From Apiospora phragmitis (lineage: Eukaryota; Ascomycota; Sordariomycetes; Amphisphaeriales; Apiosporaceae): a stretch of 64,000 nucleotides of DNA. The stretch covers positions 1,488,001-1,552,000 of the forward strand of contig JAQQWL010000001.1 of the NCBI GenBank assembly GCA_038363925.1. The letters run 5' to 3'. Numbering within the stretch: position 1 is the first letter of the stretch; each line of letters starts with the position of its first letter. The notes under the pieces are model-generated. The model was not told where the DNA came from and made no database searches. It saw only the letters and a program-made list of their open reading frames with translations. The position numbers were made by a program, and so were the translations under genes. Below are positions 11,006 to 25,382 of the stretch, in pieces.

Positions 11006-14000
11006 TTTTAATCGCTTTTATTTTTACGAGTTATTACTTAAACCTTTAAATAATATCTCTTAAAAAATATATCTACCTTTATTAATAGTAATACTCGTTA
11101 CGGGAAGGGACTAGCCGCTAGACCTAGCGCTACGTAGTTACCCTCTCTTATAAATATCGATAGCGATAATAGTAATAACGAGTAGTAGGCGTTTAAAAAG
11201 CGACTTAAGGCCTTAAAATAGGAGAATATTAATTATAAAACTTATTACGCCTAACTTAAGAATAAGAATCGTAACCTCCGGAATTATTAACGACCTAAAT
11301 CCTTTAATAAGGATAAGACCGATTCTAGCGACCTATAAAAATAGATTCGAGTTCTCTAAGCAGCTATTAATATTATTTAAACCCCTGTCGTATTTAAAGA
11401 AAAAATAAAGATTAGTGCCCCTAATGTTTTTAATAGGACTAGCGGGAATTTTCGAAGATTTTTAATCTAAGTTAAAGCTTATTAACGGTTTTATAAAGGA
11501 ACGTTTACCGATCTAACTTAGCGCGTAGTATACGCCGCTTCTTTTTTAAAAGGTAAAGCACTCGCTTAGTTCGAACCCTACCTCGACGAACTTATAAAAC
11601 ACGATTAGTAAATCGAACTATACCGAAATAAAACCTAAAAGATTTTTAATAATTACGAGGGATTTAAGGAGGCCCTTAAATTACTTTTCCAAATCCCGAT
11701 AAGAAACGGCAGGCGGAACGAGAACTCGAGACTTTACGATAAAAAGGGTTTATAACTAGCTATTCGGCAAAGTTTTAACGTATTATAATACGTCTCGATA
11801 ATACCGAAGATACCAAGATTATAATATATTACTAAGGTTTTAAAAAGGAGGTTAAAAACGAGCTAAGCCGACTTAATACCCCTATTAACTTCTTTTAATA
11901 TATAGAACTAGTTATTAAAATCGATACCCGGCTTTACGAACGATATAAGGAGAAGTAAGGAGGATAATCCCGGTAAAATAATTAAAGCCAGGCTAACCGA
12001 GTTAATATTAAGTAATTACGACGGCTAATTAATAATAAGTTACGATTTACCGCCTACGGTTAATATAGTAAACCTATAGACCTCGACGCTACTTAACGAA
12101 ATAATAAAGGCGAGCGTAAGAAAAAAAAACGTTATTTATTATAACTACGAAAAGAATAGGCACTTCGCACGGAACTATAAAAGCCCTAAAAAGACGTTTA
12201 ACCATATCCCGGATAAACGATAAATTAACGCTATTAAAGTAAAAGAGACCCTAGTAACTATTAAAAGAAGTAGCGTTAATAGTACGCTAAACGTACTACA
12301 CGGCAGCTTATTTTGGACAGCCTGCTATAACGATAGGTGCTCTACCTATTTAATAAATAAGGAAAGAACCGGATAATTCTTTAAAGCCCCGAAAAAAGGA
12401 GGCCGTAAAATATAAACCCTCGTTATAATTAAACGAGAATTTATAAGAAATATTACCCTCGTACTTTATAAATCGGAAAACGAAAGTATTAACTTAAAGG
12501 GATACAAATAATTAATCGGTATACCCCTAAATAAATTAATACCCGAAATTACGAAACTACGAAGTTTAGAGGTAGACGGATAGCTCGCCATCCCCGGCGT
12601 CCCATCCCCCGAGTCTCGGAAGTTACGATAAACCCTTATTACTTATAGTTTCGAATAAGGAATATACGGAAACTATTTTATAAGAAATAACCTTCGAATA
12701 TCCTTTATTTACGAAGCTTATTTTACGCTATTATAAATATCTTATATATATAACGCTTATACCGAATATTTTGTAAAGAAACTAAAGAACGATTAGTTTT
12801 TTCGAAAGATCGGAAAAAAACCTATTACACACCTATACTTAAACCATATAATCGGGAAAATTAAAACTACTATCCCCGACCTACAGCGAGCGTATTTATT
12901 AATATAAAAAAACTCCCGATAACTAAAGAAATACTACCTAGAAGAATAATATTAAACGATATATAACGAGGACCAATATTTCGACCACGTATAAAAAAAG
13001 TCCCGAGCCCTTTAATAACTATAAATAACGCGAGAACAACGACCCGCTATTACGATCGATATTTACGAAATATACGATCCACGCCCTTAAAAAAACGAAG
13101 AACTCCGAAATCGGGTATTCTAAAATACGAATAAACGACTATTTTAAATAGCCGATATTATTAATAGCCGCATTAATAACGATGGCGAAGTTATCTTAAT
13201 TTAGTAAAAACGGGCTAATAACCCCGTAAAATCTTAAACGGAATTAAGGTTTATAAAGGAACCCGAATCCTAAATACGTAAACTAACTATAATAATTAGA
13301 TCCATTACACCACCCCTTACTTATAAGCGAGCTACGCCGTACGAACAGATTCGGCGCTACTAGAAATTAGCTGAAAAACGAGTCAGGTTCTAGCAGCAGT
13401 CGAGAAATAATCGCCGCCGAATATAGAGGGACGACATTAGGCGGGACAAGATAAGTCCCTATATATTATAACGGATAAACGAAACATTTATAAGCATATT
13501 ATATTATTAATAAACGTTAAAAGAGTTATTATTAAAGCGTTACTCGATAACGGAGCGTAAGGAAATTATATCTCATTAAGAATTATTAATAGCTTAAAAT
13601 TAAATTAATAAGAAAAAAACGCCCTATACCGACTTAAAACCGTCGATAAAAGATTTATAACCTATAAAAATAAAGAAGTACGAAAAGAAGTCGCGAACTT
13701 TTTAATTAATATTAAAAAACGTTATAAACGAATTACGTATAATATTACAGAAGTATTAAGATACGATATAATATTAAGAATACCCTAATTACGGGTAAGC
13801 AATTTTAAAATTAATTAAAAAATAGGCTAACTTTAATAAAATATATTAAGAAAAGGTTTAGCCGCTAGGTAGCGTTCTAAAAAGGGACCCTTAAATAAGC
13901 CTAAAGTCCTTCGAGTATATATTATTACTAAAGAGCTTAAACCGAGCGTTATAACGACCGTACTAAAAGAATACCGGCAATTTAAAAACCTCTTTAATAA

Positions 14001-16860
14001 GAAGCTAAAAACGGGTTTACCGTTTTATATACGGTAAAATTACGAGATACCCTTTAAAAAAAGAAAGGAACTATAATTTATACCGATATACAAGCTTAAT
14101 TAGGAACACGAGGAAGTTTTAAAGGAATATATTAAGAAAAACCTCGAGAAAGGAGTTATACAACTATCCACTTTATTAGCAGGATACCTTATTCTTTTCG
14201 TTCCCTAAAAAAATAAAGATAAGAAAAAGAAATAGCGATTATACGTCAATTATTAAAAGCTTAATAAAATCACTATTAAAAACCGATACCTATTTCCCTT
14301 AATTAGCGACTTACGTAATAAACTATATAAAATAATTATCTTTATTACGCTCAATTTATTTAATATATATAACCTAATCCGTATTAAAAAGGGAAAAGAG
14401 TAAAAAACGGTATTTCGAAACAAGTACGGGTATTTTAAATATTAAACTATACCTTTTAAACTTTATAATATACCCGTTACCTTTTAAAGTATAATTAATT
14501 ATATTTTACGCGAATACCTCGATAAGTTCGTAATAATTTACTTAAACGATATTTTAATTTATTCCGAAGATAAGGAACAGTATAAAAAATACGTTAAGAT
14601 AGTATTCTAGAAGCTATAAAACGCTAATCTTCTAATTAACCCGGAAAAGAGCGAGTTCTATAAGAAATTAGTTACTTTTAAAATATATAATATTCCCGGG
14701 AGAAATCTAAATAGAGCCCTTTAAAGTATTAATAATACGAAAATAGCCTAAGCTTATAAGCGCTATAAAAGTTAAATCTTTCTTAAAATTAGCTAATTAT
14801 TACCAGATTTTTATCCTCGAATTTAATAAGATAGCGATACCTTTTATATACTTAATACGGAAAGATATATTATTTTAATAAATAAACGAAGAAGAATCGG
14901 CCTTTTAAACTATTAAGGATAAGATCCTTAACGAATTAATACTTCGCGTAATAAATCCTAATAAACCTCTTAAAATCGAGACCGACGTATCAAACTATGC
15001 GATTAAAGGTTAACTAAGTTAACGAAACGATAACGGAAAATCGCACCCCGTCGTATTCTTTTTTAAGAAATTAAATAAATTAGAACTTAATTATTAAATC
15101 TATAATAAAGAGTTAATAGCTATTATTAAAGCTTTTAAAAAATAGAGATACTATTTAAATAATATTAAAGACCTTATAAAGGTTTATATAAATTATAAGA
15201 ACCTTATAACGTTTATTATTAATAAAAAGCTAAATAAATAATAAATACGATGGTCAGAATTCTTATCGGAATTTAACTTCGTTATTATCTACCGAAAAGG
15301 TAGCGATAATAGCAAGGCCGACGCCTTAAGCCGAAGACTAGACCATTAATAAGACGTGCTACTAAAAACACGCATAATCCTTACTTACGACAAGGATGGA
15401 AACCTAATACCATTACGACATATCCAAGCTATTTATAAGGTATAGCTCCACGAAAAATAGATTAAGAAATTTAAAGAATATACCCCCGAAATAACAGATT
15501 TTATAAACCGGGCCAGGGATGGACTCGATATTAGAAATGAACTCAAGTACCGATACGGCAAGATCGACATCCCGGAATAGTACTAGGAGGAGTTTATTAA
15601 AGAGTTTTATACGTATCCAGCCTACGGATATTAAGGAATCTTTAAAACCTGGAAACGAATTAATAAGTAGTTCGATTATAAGAATTTTAAAGAACGAGTA
15701 GCTAAAGTAATTAATAAATGCGACCTCTATAATAAGGTTAAGACCGTACGATATTAACCGTATAAGGAGCTATAACCTATACTACCGCCAGATAGAGCCT
15801 GGAAAACGATCGTATTAGATTTTATCGTTAAGTTACTACTATTCGAAAAACCGATAACTAAGGTTAAGTACGATAGCATATTAATTATTACTAATAAACT
15901 TACTAAGTATACTTACTTCTTATTATATAAAAAAGTAAGCGATATAAATAACTTAATATATACCTTCTTTAAAACCCTTATTAATTAATATAAACTATTA
16001 GAAATAATTATTTCCGATTAAGATAAATTGTTTACCGCTAAATTCTAAAAATCCTTTATAGTATAACTTAAAGTCAAGCACAAGTTATTTATAGCCTACT
16101 ATCCGTAGACCGACGGATAAACGGAACGCATAAATTAGACATTTAAATAATACCTACGATACTACGTTAACCACGAGTAGGATAACTAAGTACGGTTATT
16201 ATTTATAATATAATTTATATATAATAGCGTAAATAACGAGATTATATATATATCACCTTTTAAGGCAAACTACGGGTTTAATTTTAACATTACTCGAACA
16301 CCGTTAAAAAGAGAGCTAGTACCGATAGCAATTATTTAAGTTAAAAAACTAAAATAACTCTAAATATCGTTATAAGAAGACCTTATTTTTCTTTAAAATC
16401 AAATAAAGAAATACGTCGATAAGAAAAAGATAAAGGGACCTATCCTAAAAGAGGGGGAAAAAGTTTACCTCTTTTAATAAAATATTAAAACTAAACGACT
16501 TAGTAATAAACTAGACTTTAAAAAGATCGAACTATTTAAAATCGCCGAAATTATTTTAAAAATTAATTACTAATTATTATTATTTAAAATAATACGGATA
16601 CACTTTATTTTTTATATTTTACTATTCGAATTAATACTAATAAATATAAAAATCGAAACGTAACTAAAGGTTAAAACAGATTAATATAAATACGAAATAA
16701 ATAAAATACTCGATAAAAAATAAAACGGATAAAATTAAAAATACCTTATTTAATAGAAAGGTTACTTATTAAAAAATAATACTTAAAAACTTAAGAAACA
16801 CTTAGAGAACGCCGCTAAGAAACTTCGGGATTTTAAAGGATAGACGGCAGGGAAAAGTCT
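11006..16860 (+). pseudogene. E3 gag-pol
   Basis: RIP-decayed polyprotein. Landmarks: CCHC knuckle with first Cys residues read as Tyr (about 12137-12185); reverse transcriptase from about 14090, with KNLEKGVIQ, KLNKITIKNRY and the catalytic box decayed to YLND (14539-14550) followed by ILIYSED; RNase H about 14950-15340; integrase about 15590-16300, including DKLFTAKF and the YHPQTDGQTER-type box (about 16100-16140, Pro, Thr, Asp, Gly retained); and a chromodomain (about 16680-16840) with KGYLLKNNT and KKHLENA. Stops fall at Trp and Gln positions. Domain order is that of chromoviruses. Confidence 0.85.
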
Positions 16861-17215
16861 ATATCCGTCCCGAACCAATTAATCACCTCGAAATTACTAA
16901 AGTTATAAACGTTAGTTACGGCCTCGGACTCCGCGCGCTCCTACGTTTCTAACTCGTTTAAAGAACGAAGACCACGACGAGCCATTTCCGTACCCCGAGT
17001 TACTAAGGACTTCCGCTAGACTCTAATTTTTTTAAAACGAAGAAAGGCCTCTTAAGCAGCCCGATAAGCTTGCTCTAAAGCCGTGCTAACCTAACGGAGC
17101 GAGTCGCTCGCCTCTTGCTCTATAAGACGAAGAGCCCGAGATTCGTTTATAATGCGCGATACCGTAAAAATAGACGTCCTTAAGTTATTATAAGATACGC
17201 TTAAACGAATATACT
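16850..17215 (-). pseudogene. E3 antisense accessory reading frame (aORF)
   Basis: Opposite strand to pol, between chromodomain and 3' LTR. It reads SRIINESRALRLIEQEASD, then ALEQAYRAA, AFLRFKKIRV, TRGTEMARRGLRSLNELE and ERAESEAV, with four stops at expected Gln codons. Rich in Glu, Arg and Leu in heptad-like spacing, so probably a coiled coil. The shared core RGLRSLNELE matches the E1 and E2 copies although the LTR families differ. Similar Arg/Leu/Glu-rich hypothetical proteins are, from memory, common in fungal genomes; not checked. Confidence 0.65.
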
Positions 17216-17519
17216 TCCGATATTAATTAGAACTTTTTATTATTTTATACGTTTATTTCCGCGACGTATATAAGGAATAAGGCGGGATTTTAACCCCGAA
17301 CTTATTAATAAGCGTTATTAAATTATAGCGTTATTCCGTTTTTTTTAATTTAAAGCGTTAAACGGAAAACTTTTCGATATAACCCGATATTATAATAAAT
17401 AAATATTATAATAAATAAAAAAAGTAAAAAAGTTTATTTAAACCTAATAAAATAAATAAATAAAAGTATTTAAAGAACTTAACGCTTTAAAAATAAAGTA
17501 AATAAAAAGGAGGAAATAA

Positions 17520-18145
17520 TATTACGACCTAGCCTAATCAGGCGGCCCGGACCTACTTTATAAAAAGGCACTACGATATTTCGCAAAAAGGCGCTTACCT
17601 ATACGATTAACTAAGCAAGACCGTAAATAAGAAATAAAAACCGGCACTACGAACTAAACAGAAGGCACCTCTTAAAATACCTAGCCCCGAACGAGCAGAA
17701 CGAACACCTACGAGCCCAAGGAAGAACCTCACGAACGAAGGATCACGTAACCGGCTCACTAAATCACCGGCTCAGTTAGAATAAGCTATTAATCTAATAA
17801 ACTAACGGCTTAAGGGATCACCATAAGGAGTACTAGTAAGCTATTAAGTTAAAGGATCGGTAAAAAAGAGATTAAATATATAATTACGAGCATCTCCTAT
17901 ATATTTCAAATAGACACTCTCTACTTTAGCGATTAATCTAAATATTAATCTAATATATTAATAAGGTATATTACTTTAACGAACTTATTACACCTATTAA
18001 TTAAGTTTTACGATTAGTTAAAATATTACTTATTATATTAAAAGACCGAGTCTTTTATACGCTTAAATACTTTCTCGTTTAAACTAATATAAACCAACAG
18101 CACGTTTACGAGGTTTCTATTAAACCCCGATAGCCGTTCGTTACA
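17520..18145 (+). repeat. 3' LTR of E3 (LTR type 2)
   Basis: 626 bp, from TATTACGACC to CGTTCGTTACA. Strongly AT-shifted relative to the 5' copy. A purine-rich tract (about 17500-17517, AAAAAGGAGGAAA-like) precedes it and fits the polypurine tract. Confidence 0.9.
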
Positions 18146-18150
18146 TTTAA

Positions 18151-18286
18151 GCTTAAAGGGGCTTTGGTATTATTAATTAAAACGCGACCGACTTCTCTTT
18201 TAAGCCGATCCTTAAGGTTGCTATTTAAACGTCCGCAGCTCTTTAATAGTATTCGCTAGGTGTTTTTTAAGCTTTTAGGTGTTATC
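18151..18286 (-). pseudogene. E2 pol fragment between E3 and E4: end of the chromodomain
   Basis: A short piece of E2 isolated by the two insertions. On the minus strand it reads NT*KLKKHLANTIKELRTFK, the last third of the chromodomain, continuing from the KGYL block that is left at about 26085. On the plus strand the antisense frame of E2 may also extend into it (RGFGIIN), so pol and the antisense frame meet tail to tail here. Confidence 0.7.
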
Positions 18287-18291
18287 CTTTA

Positions 18292-18975
18292 TATTATAAC
18301 CCGACCTAACCATACGGCCAAGACCCCACTCGCCGGAACGGAACTATTATACCTTAACTAAGCTACGACATTATAATTACCGACCATATTATTAATTATA
18401 TTAATATAAACTCTTTTATATTATAAAAACGTGTAAATATAATTACGAAAATATCTTAAATAGCGAAAGGATAGACCCGACCTAAGAAAGCAGCTAAGAA
18501 AGAGCCGCGGGACGAGGAGCGACTAAACTACCGCTTTAATAAATAAGCTAGGAGCGACGGATCACGACGCCCCCAAATGAGCTATTAAAATGGATCACCG
18601 TGATCTAAAGGATAGATCGCCGTGAGCTAATAACGGGATTATTATAAACTAGCGGACGATTTAACGAATTAATAAGGGAAGAAATTAAATATATAATAAC
18701 GAATATTTTTTATATATTTTATATAAATATTCTTTATTTTAATAATTAATTTAAATATTAATTTTAATTTATTAATAAAATAAATAGTTTTAACGAAATT
18801 ATTATAAATATTTTTAAATTTATATATTTTAATTACTTTTATTTTTATAAATTATTACTTATTATATTAATAAAAGCGACTTTTATTACACGTTTAAATA
18901 CTTTTTTATATTATTAATATAAACCTTAATATATTTTATTAAGTTTCTTTTAAAACTTAAATAATGTTCGTTATA
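18292..18975 (+). repeat. 5' LTR of E4 (LTR type 1)
   Basis: Begins TATTATAACCCGACC and ends GTTCGTTATA. Its middle keeps a GC-richer block (about 18480-18650). It is the same family as the E2 LTRs in the opposite orientation. Confidence 0.88.
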
Positions 18976-21900
18976 TTTTAATTACTTTTATTTTTACGAG
19001 TTATTATTTAAACCTTTAAATAATAATATTATAAAAACTATATCTATACCTAGCCTTAGTAATACCGTCTAATAAAAAAAGACTCCTATCGCCACCCTTA
19101 ATACTTTTTAACGAAACCTTGTTATAAACATTAATAATAACGATAATAATAACGAACCTATATAATAAACGTTAATTAAACGAATTAAAAAATTCGAATA
19201 AGAAAACGCTAATTATTAATATTATTACGTTAAGCTTTAAAAAAAAGCATAACGAGCTCTTAATTAAAGATATTTTAAATAAATACTTTATAATATTAAT
19301 AAGTTATATAAAAAAGTATATCTCTTTTATATAACTATTAATATTATTTAAACCCTTATTATACTAAAAAAGGGTATAAAAATTAATATACTAACCCTTT
19401 TTAATAAAATAAACGAAAACCTCCGAAGTTTTTTTATTTAAATTAAAACTTATTAATAATTTTATAAAAAAACGTTTTAAAACGTTACTTAACGAGTTAT
19501 TTACGCCGCCTCGTTTTTTAAAAATAAAATACTTATTTAATTTAAACCTTATTTAAAAAAATTTATAAAAAATAATTAATAAATTAAACTATACTGCATA
19601 AAGGTATAATATATTTTCGAAAGCTATAACGGTTTTAAATAAGCTTTTAAATCACTTTTCTAAAACCTTAATAAAAAGCGACAGGCGGAGAGGGAACTTA
19701 AAACCTTTAAATAAAAAAGATTAGCCGCTTTTTATATAACCGAGTTCCGGCGTATTATAACTTAACTAAACTATACCGAAGTTACGAAAATTATAATATA
19801 TTATTAAAAATTAAAAAACAACGTTAAAAATAAACTTAACCGGCTTAACGCCCCTAATAATTTTCTCTCGTATATAAAGCTCACTATTAAGATCGATACT
19901 CGCATATATAAATAACGCCGCAAAAAACAAAGCGGACCCTGGCGATAAATTAATCGAACCCAAGCTAACACGGGGCGACCACGATAACATAACTATATAC
20001 CGCCTAAGAATACTACGGCGCATAACTACTATAATAAGCCTATAAACCTCGACGTTATTAAATATAATAAATAAGATAAGAAACTACGCGGTACTTATTA
20101 TAATTACTAAAAACTAGGATATTACGCTCGAAAATATCGAATACCGAGGAAGGATTTCCGACAAGTTTTAAAAAACGACATATTAATATTATTAAAATAA
20201 AAAATACCTTTATAGTAATTATTAAAAATAATAACGTTATTATTAAATATAATAACTTATCCTAAACAGCTTATTATAATAATAAATACACTTCTTACTT
20301 AATAAATAAAAAAAGTACCGAATAGTTCTCTAAAACCCCGGAAAACAAGAAAAACCATAACTAAAACATCGCGATAATACGAAAAAAACGACCCCCCCCT
20401 TATAACGAGGACAGCGATTTAATAAACGATATTACGAACTAGTTAAAATAACCCCTAAACTATAAACGCCTAATAAGTACGCCTATAAACGAACTAATAC
20501 ACGAGATCGCTAAGTTTAAAAACTTAAAAACCGACGGATAATTAACTATCCTTAACGTTCTTTACCCCGACTTAAATATTTACGTTAAATACTTATTACG
20601 GCCAGGTTTAATTAAAAAATCTATAATAATTACGCCGTAAAAAACAACCTACGAATCTCTTTTATATACGAGGGATATTTCACGCTCTTATAAATTTTAT
20701 ACGTATATAACGCCTATACGGAACACCTCGTAAAAAACTTAAATACGAATAATTTCCCCGAAAAATCGGTAAATAACTTATTACGTAACTATACCCGAAC
20801 TATACTATTAGAAAAATCCGAACATCGATCTTTAATAAATAACGCGCGTATTTATTAATATAAAAAGACCCACGTAATTACGATAATATTACTTAAAAAA
20901 CGAGATTAAAAAGAGTATTTCGAGGATTAATATTTTAAACACGCCTAAAAAAAATCGCGAGCTTATAAACGTCTAAAAAAGAGCGCCTAACGCTTTTAAA
21001 ACATATAAATACATATTTAATAAAAGAACCCTTTTAATATATTAAAAAACTTATAAAGCGCTTATAAATTACCACGAACTTAATAAACCTTTGAATTACT
21101 TAAAAAACCCGAATTTTAAGTATTAAAGACAGCATTTCGCACGGGGAGGAGTATAGAAACACCCTTATTAATATATTAAAAAGCGCCCCCTAAAAAACGG
21201 AGAAAATAATAGCAACGATACGAGGATTAATCGCAAGAGATTATTACCTACCTACAGGGGCAGCATCCGGGAAATAGACGCCGCCTATTATAAAAGGACG
21301 ACAATAGGCGGACCAAGACAGGTCCCTATACTAAATAACGGATAATCGAGCTATCTATAAATATATTATACTAATAATAAGCGTAAAAAGAGTTTATATT
21401 AAAACGTTATTTAATAACGGAACGTAAAAAAACTATATTTTATTACGAATTATTAACTACTTTAAATTTAAATAATAAGAGAAAAAACGCCTTATATTAA
21501 TTTAAAACTATTAATAAAAGACTTATAATATATAATAATAAAGAAGTACGGAAAAAAGTCACGAACTTTTTAATCGATATTAAAAAATATTATAAATAAA
21601 TTACATATAATATCACGGACGTCGCAAAATACGATATAATTTTAAAAATACCTTAATTATAAGTAAATAATTTTAAAATTAATTAAAAAATAAGTTAATT
21701 TTAATAAAATATATTAAAAAAAGGTTTAATTAATAAATAACTGTCTAAAAAGCGATCCTCTAATAAACCTAAAATCTTTAAAATATATATTATTATTAAA
21801 AAGCCTAAGCCGAACGTTATAACGATTATATTAAAAAAGTACCGGCAATTCGAAGTATTTTTTAATAAAAAACTAGAAATAAGCTTACCGCCTTATATAT

Positions 21901-24720
21901 AATAAAATTATAAAATACCTTTTAAAAATAAGAAAGAACCCTTATTTATACTTATATATAAACTTAACTAGGAATACGAGTAAGCCCTAAAAAAGTATAT
22001 TACGAAAAACCTCGAGAAAAGAGTTATCCGACCATTTATATCACTAGCAGGCTTCCTCATCCTCTTCGTTCCAAAAAAAATAAAAACGAAAAACCTAAGT
22101 AACGTATATATATCGATTACTAAAAACTTAACGAAATTATTATTAAAAACCGATACCCCCTCCTTTTAATCGGCGATTTATAAAACAAGCTATTACACGT
22201 TAAGATCTTTACGGCACTCGACCTCTTTAATATATATAACCTAATCCGAATTAAAAAAAGAAAAGAATAAAAAACCGCGTTCCGAATTAAATACGGCTAT
22301 TTTAAATATTAAGCTATACCTTTTAATTTAATTAATATATTAACTAACTTTTAATTTATAATTAATTATATTTTATAAAAATATCTTAATAAGTTCGTTA
22401 TAATATATTTCGATAATATCCTTATTTACTCCGAAAATAACGAGCAATACCGAGAGTACGTAAAACTAATACTTTAAAAACTATAAAACGCTAACCTAAT
22501 AATTAACCTAAAAAAGAACGAATTTTATTAACGATCCGTCACTTTTATAAAATATATAATATCCCCGGGCGAAATCCGAATAAAACCTTCGAAAATCTTA
22601 ATAATTAAAAAATAGCTTACACCTATAAGCGTTATAAAAGTTAGATCTTTCTTAAAATTAATTAATTATTACCGGATTTTCGTTCCTAGATTTAATAAAA
22701 TAACGATACTTTTAATAAACCTAATAAAAAAGGACGAATTATTTTAATAAATAGAGAAAAAAAATAAAACCTTTTACGATATTAAAGAACGAATTTTTAA
22801 TAAATTAATATTTTACGTAATAAACCTGTCTAAACTTTTTAAAATCGAAACCGACGTATCGAACTATGCGATCAGAGGACAGCTTAATTAACGAAATAAT
22901 AACGGGAAATTATACCCGGTTATATTCTTTTTAAAAAAGCTTAACGAATTAGAGCTTAATTATTAAATTTATAATAAAGAGTTAATAATTATTATTAAAG
23001 CTTATAAAGAATAGAGATATTATTTTAATAAAATAATAAAGCCGGTTAAGGTTTATACCGATTATAAAAACCTTATAACGTTTACTACTATTAAAAAATT
23101 AAATAAATAATAGGTATAATAGTTTAAATTTTTATTAAAGTTTAACCTCATTATTATCTATTAAAAAAGTAATAAGAACGGTCGCGTTAACGTATTAAAC
23201 CGATAACCGGACTATTAAAAAAAAGTCCCGCCTAAAACGCGAACTATCCTTATTTATAACTAAAACGGTAACCTTATATTATTAAAATAATTAAACGCTA
23301 TAAACCACGTCCAATATAACGACGATTAGGTTACTAAATTCTAATAACTTAACTAAACCCCCGACCCCGCGAACTACCCTAGGGATTACCTCGAAAACCG
23401 CGACGGTCTCGCCTTTTATTAAAATAAGATCTATATCCCTAAACAATACCGCGAAAACTTTATCCAAGAATTCCACGAGTACCCTATACACGGATACTAA
23501 GGAATATTTAAAACCTAGAAAAGGATTACCAAATAATTCGATTATAAAAACTTTAAACTAATCGTAACTAAAATAATTAATAAATATAACCTCTATAATA
23601 AAATAAAAGTTACTCGACACCGGCTATACGGAAAGCTATAACTAATCTTACCGCTAAATAAAGTATAAAAAACTATTACACTTAATTTCGTTATTAAGCT
23701 GCCCTTATTCAAAAAACCTTTAATTAAGGTTAATTATAATAATATCCTAATAATTATAAATAAATTTACGAAATATACCTATTTCTTACCGTATAAAGAA
23801 TTTAATAATATTAACAACCTAATATACACGTTCCTCTAAATAATCGTTAATTAACACGGGCTACTCGAAATAATTATTTCTAATAAAGATAAACTATTTA
23901 CTACTAAATTCTAAAAATTACTTATAGCATAATTTAGAATTAAATATAAACTATTCACAGCTTACCACTTTTAAATAAATAAATAAACCGAGCGAATAAA
24001 TTAAACCTTAAAATAATACCTACGTTATTATATTAATTATAAATAAAATAATTAAATATAATTATTATTTATAACCTAATTCGCTTATAATAACGTAAAT
24101 AATAAAACTACGCGTATTTCACTATTTCGAACAAACTACGGGTACGACTTAAAAATTATTAAAAAACTTTTAAAAAAAAAGCTAGCACTAATCGCGACTA
24201 TACAAATCGAAAAACTAAAAGAACTCTAAATTATACTATAACAAAACCTTACCTTCCTTTAATAATAAATAAAAAAATACGCCGACTAAACAAGGTTAAA
24301 AGGATTAACTTTTAAAAAAGGAGAAAAAGTCTACCTCCTATAACGAAATATTAAAATAAAACGATTAAGTAATAAATTAAACTTTAAAAAAATAGGATTA
24401 TTTAAAATCGTAAAAGCTATTTTAAAAACTAATCATTAATTATCGCTACTTAAAATAATATAGATATACCCTATATTTTATATTTTATTACTCGAACTAA
24501 CGGCCGAAAAAACCCTAGTCGATACATAATTAAAAGTCGAAATAAATTAGTATAAGTACGAAATCAACGAAATTATCGATAAGAGAAAAAAAGGACGAAG
24601 CTTCTAATACCTCGTCTAATAAAAAGTTTACCTATTAAAAAATAATACCTAAAAGCCTAAAAAATACCTAGCGAACGCCGCGGAAAAACTCTAGAAGTTT
24701 AAAAAAGAGCTTCCCTTACA
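18976..24720 (+). pseudogene. E4 gag-pol
   Basis: RIP-decayed. gag resembles those of E1 and E3; the CCHC knuckle is at about 20090-20140 (YYNY form, Cys to Tyr). Reverse transcriptase lies at about 21940-22480 with the catalytic box decayed to YFDN near 22407. RNase H follows at about 22840-23190, integrase at about 23500-24130 with the YHPQTDGQTER-type box around 23965, and a chromodomain at about 24540-24710. The 70-codon minus-strand frame at 19811-20023 and the 66-codon frame at 23291-23491 are shadows without support. Confidence 0.8.
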
Positions 24721-25382
24721 GGGACCAACGGCCTAGGCTCAGGAAACATACTAAACTAAAAAACGACCAATTAACGTTCCTAAAGATACTTAAAAAATAT
24801 AAGTTATTAAAAATAAAGTTCTCTTAATTAATAATTAAAAAAGAAACACCATCTTCCTTATCCAGCTCCTATATTCCCCAACGAAACGCCTCCGAACGCT
24901 TTTCTATCACAACCTTTTTTATATAACAAAGGCGGGCTAAATAACCTAAGGCGGTAAATAACTACGTTTATAAAAGGAATAAAGTCTCTTTTATATCTAA
25001 CTCTTCCGCCTCCAGCTTTTTTTATTAAATAACTAGCTTTATTAAAACCAACACAATAAAAGTACCATCACAAGAACGACTAACCTAAATATATTCCGAA
25101 TAGCGAAACGACTTCTTATTTATATAACAAACTAAATTCTAACGAAAATAATAAATATAAGGTATACTAATTAGGTTACCCGTAAATTCCATATTAATAA
25201 TAAAAGCTAAACGCGCGACAGTTTTTCTAAACCGAGATTTTTCGACACGACTAATTATAATAAATAAATATTATAATAAAAAATAATAGAAAAAAAACCT
25301 ATTATAATTTAATAATACGGGTAACCAAAATATTTATAAAATTAATACTTTAAAAATAAAGCGGTTAAAAAAAAGAAGATAA
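24721..25382. other. E4 region between pol and the 3' LTR
   Basis: AT-rich noncoding tail of E4. The antisense coiled-coil frame seen at the same place in E1, E2 and E3 is not recognisable here in either strand. It ends in a purine-rich tract (about 25365-25380) before the LTR. Confidence 0.6.

Larger units (their letters stand above)
9946..18145 (+). mobile_element. E3: Ty3/Gypsy chromovirus with type-2 LTRs, plus orientation, inside E2
   Basis: The 5-bp target TTTAA is exact on both sides (9941-9945 and 18146-18150). LTRs at 9946-11005 and 17520-18145; the first is enlarged by an inverted fragment. The internal region holds gag with a CCHC knuckle, protease, RT, RNase H, integrase and chromodomain, followed by the antisense frame. 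It is 8.2 kb long, or about 7.77 kb without the extra LTR part. Its left LTR keeps more GC than the rest of the block. It landed close to the end of E2 pol. Confidence 0.9.

Noticed and set aside
15519..15701. 60-codon plus-strand frame in E3
   Set aside because: It overlaps the integrase zinc-binding region in another frame and is a chance stop-free stretch.
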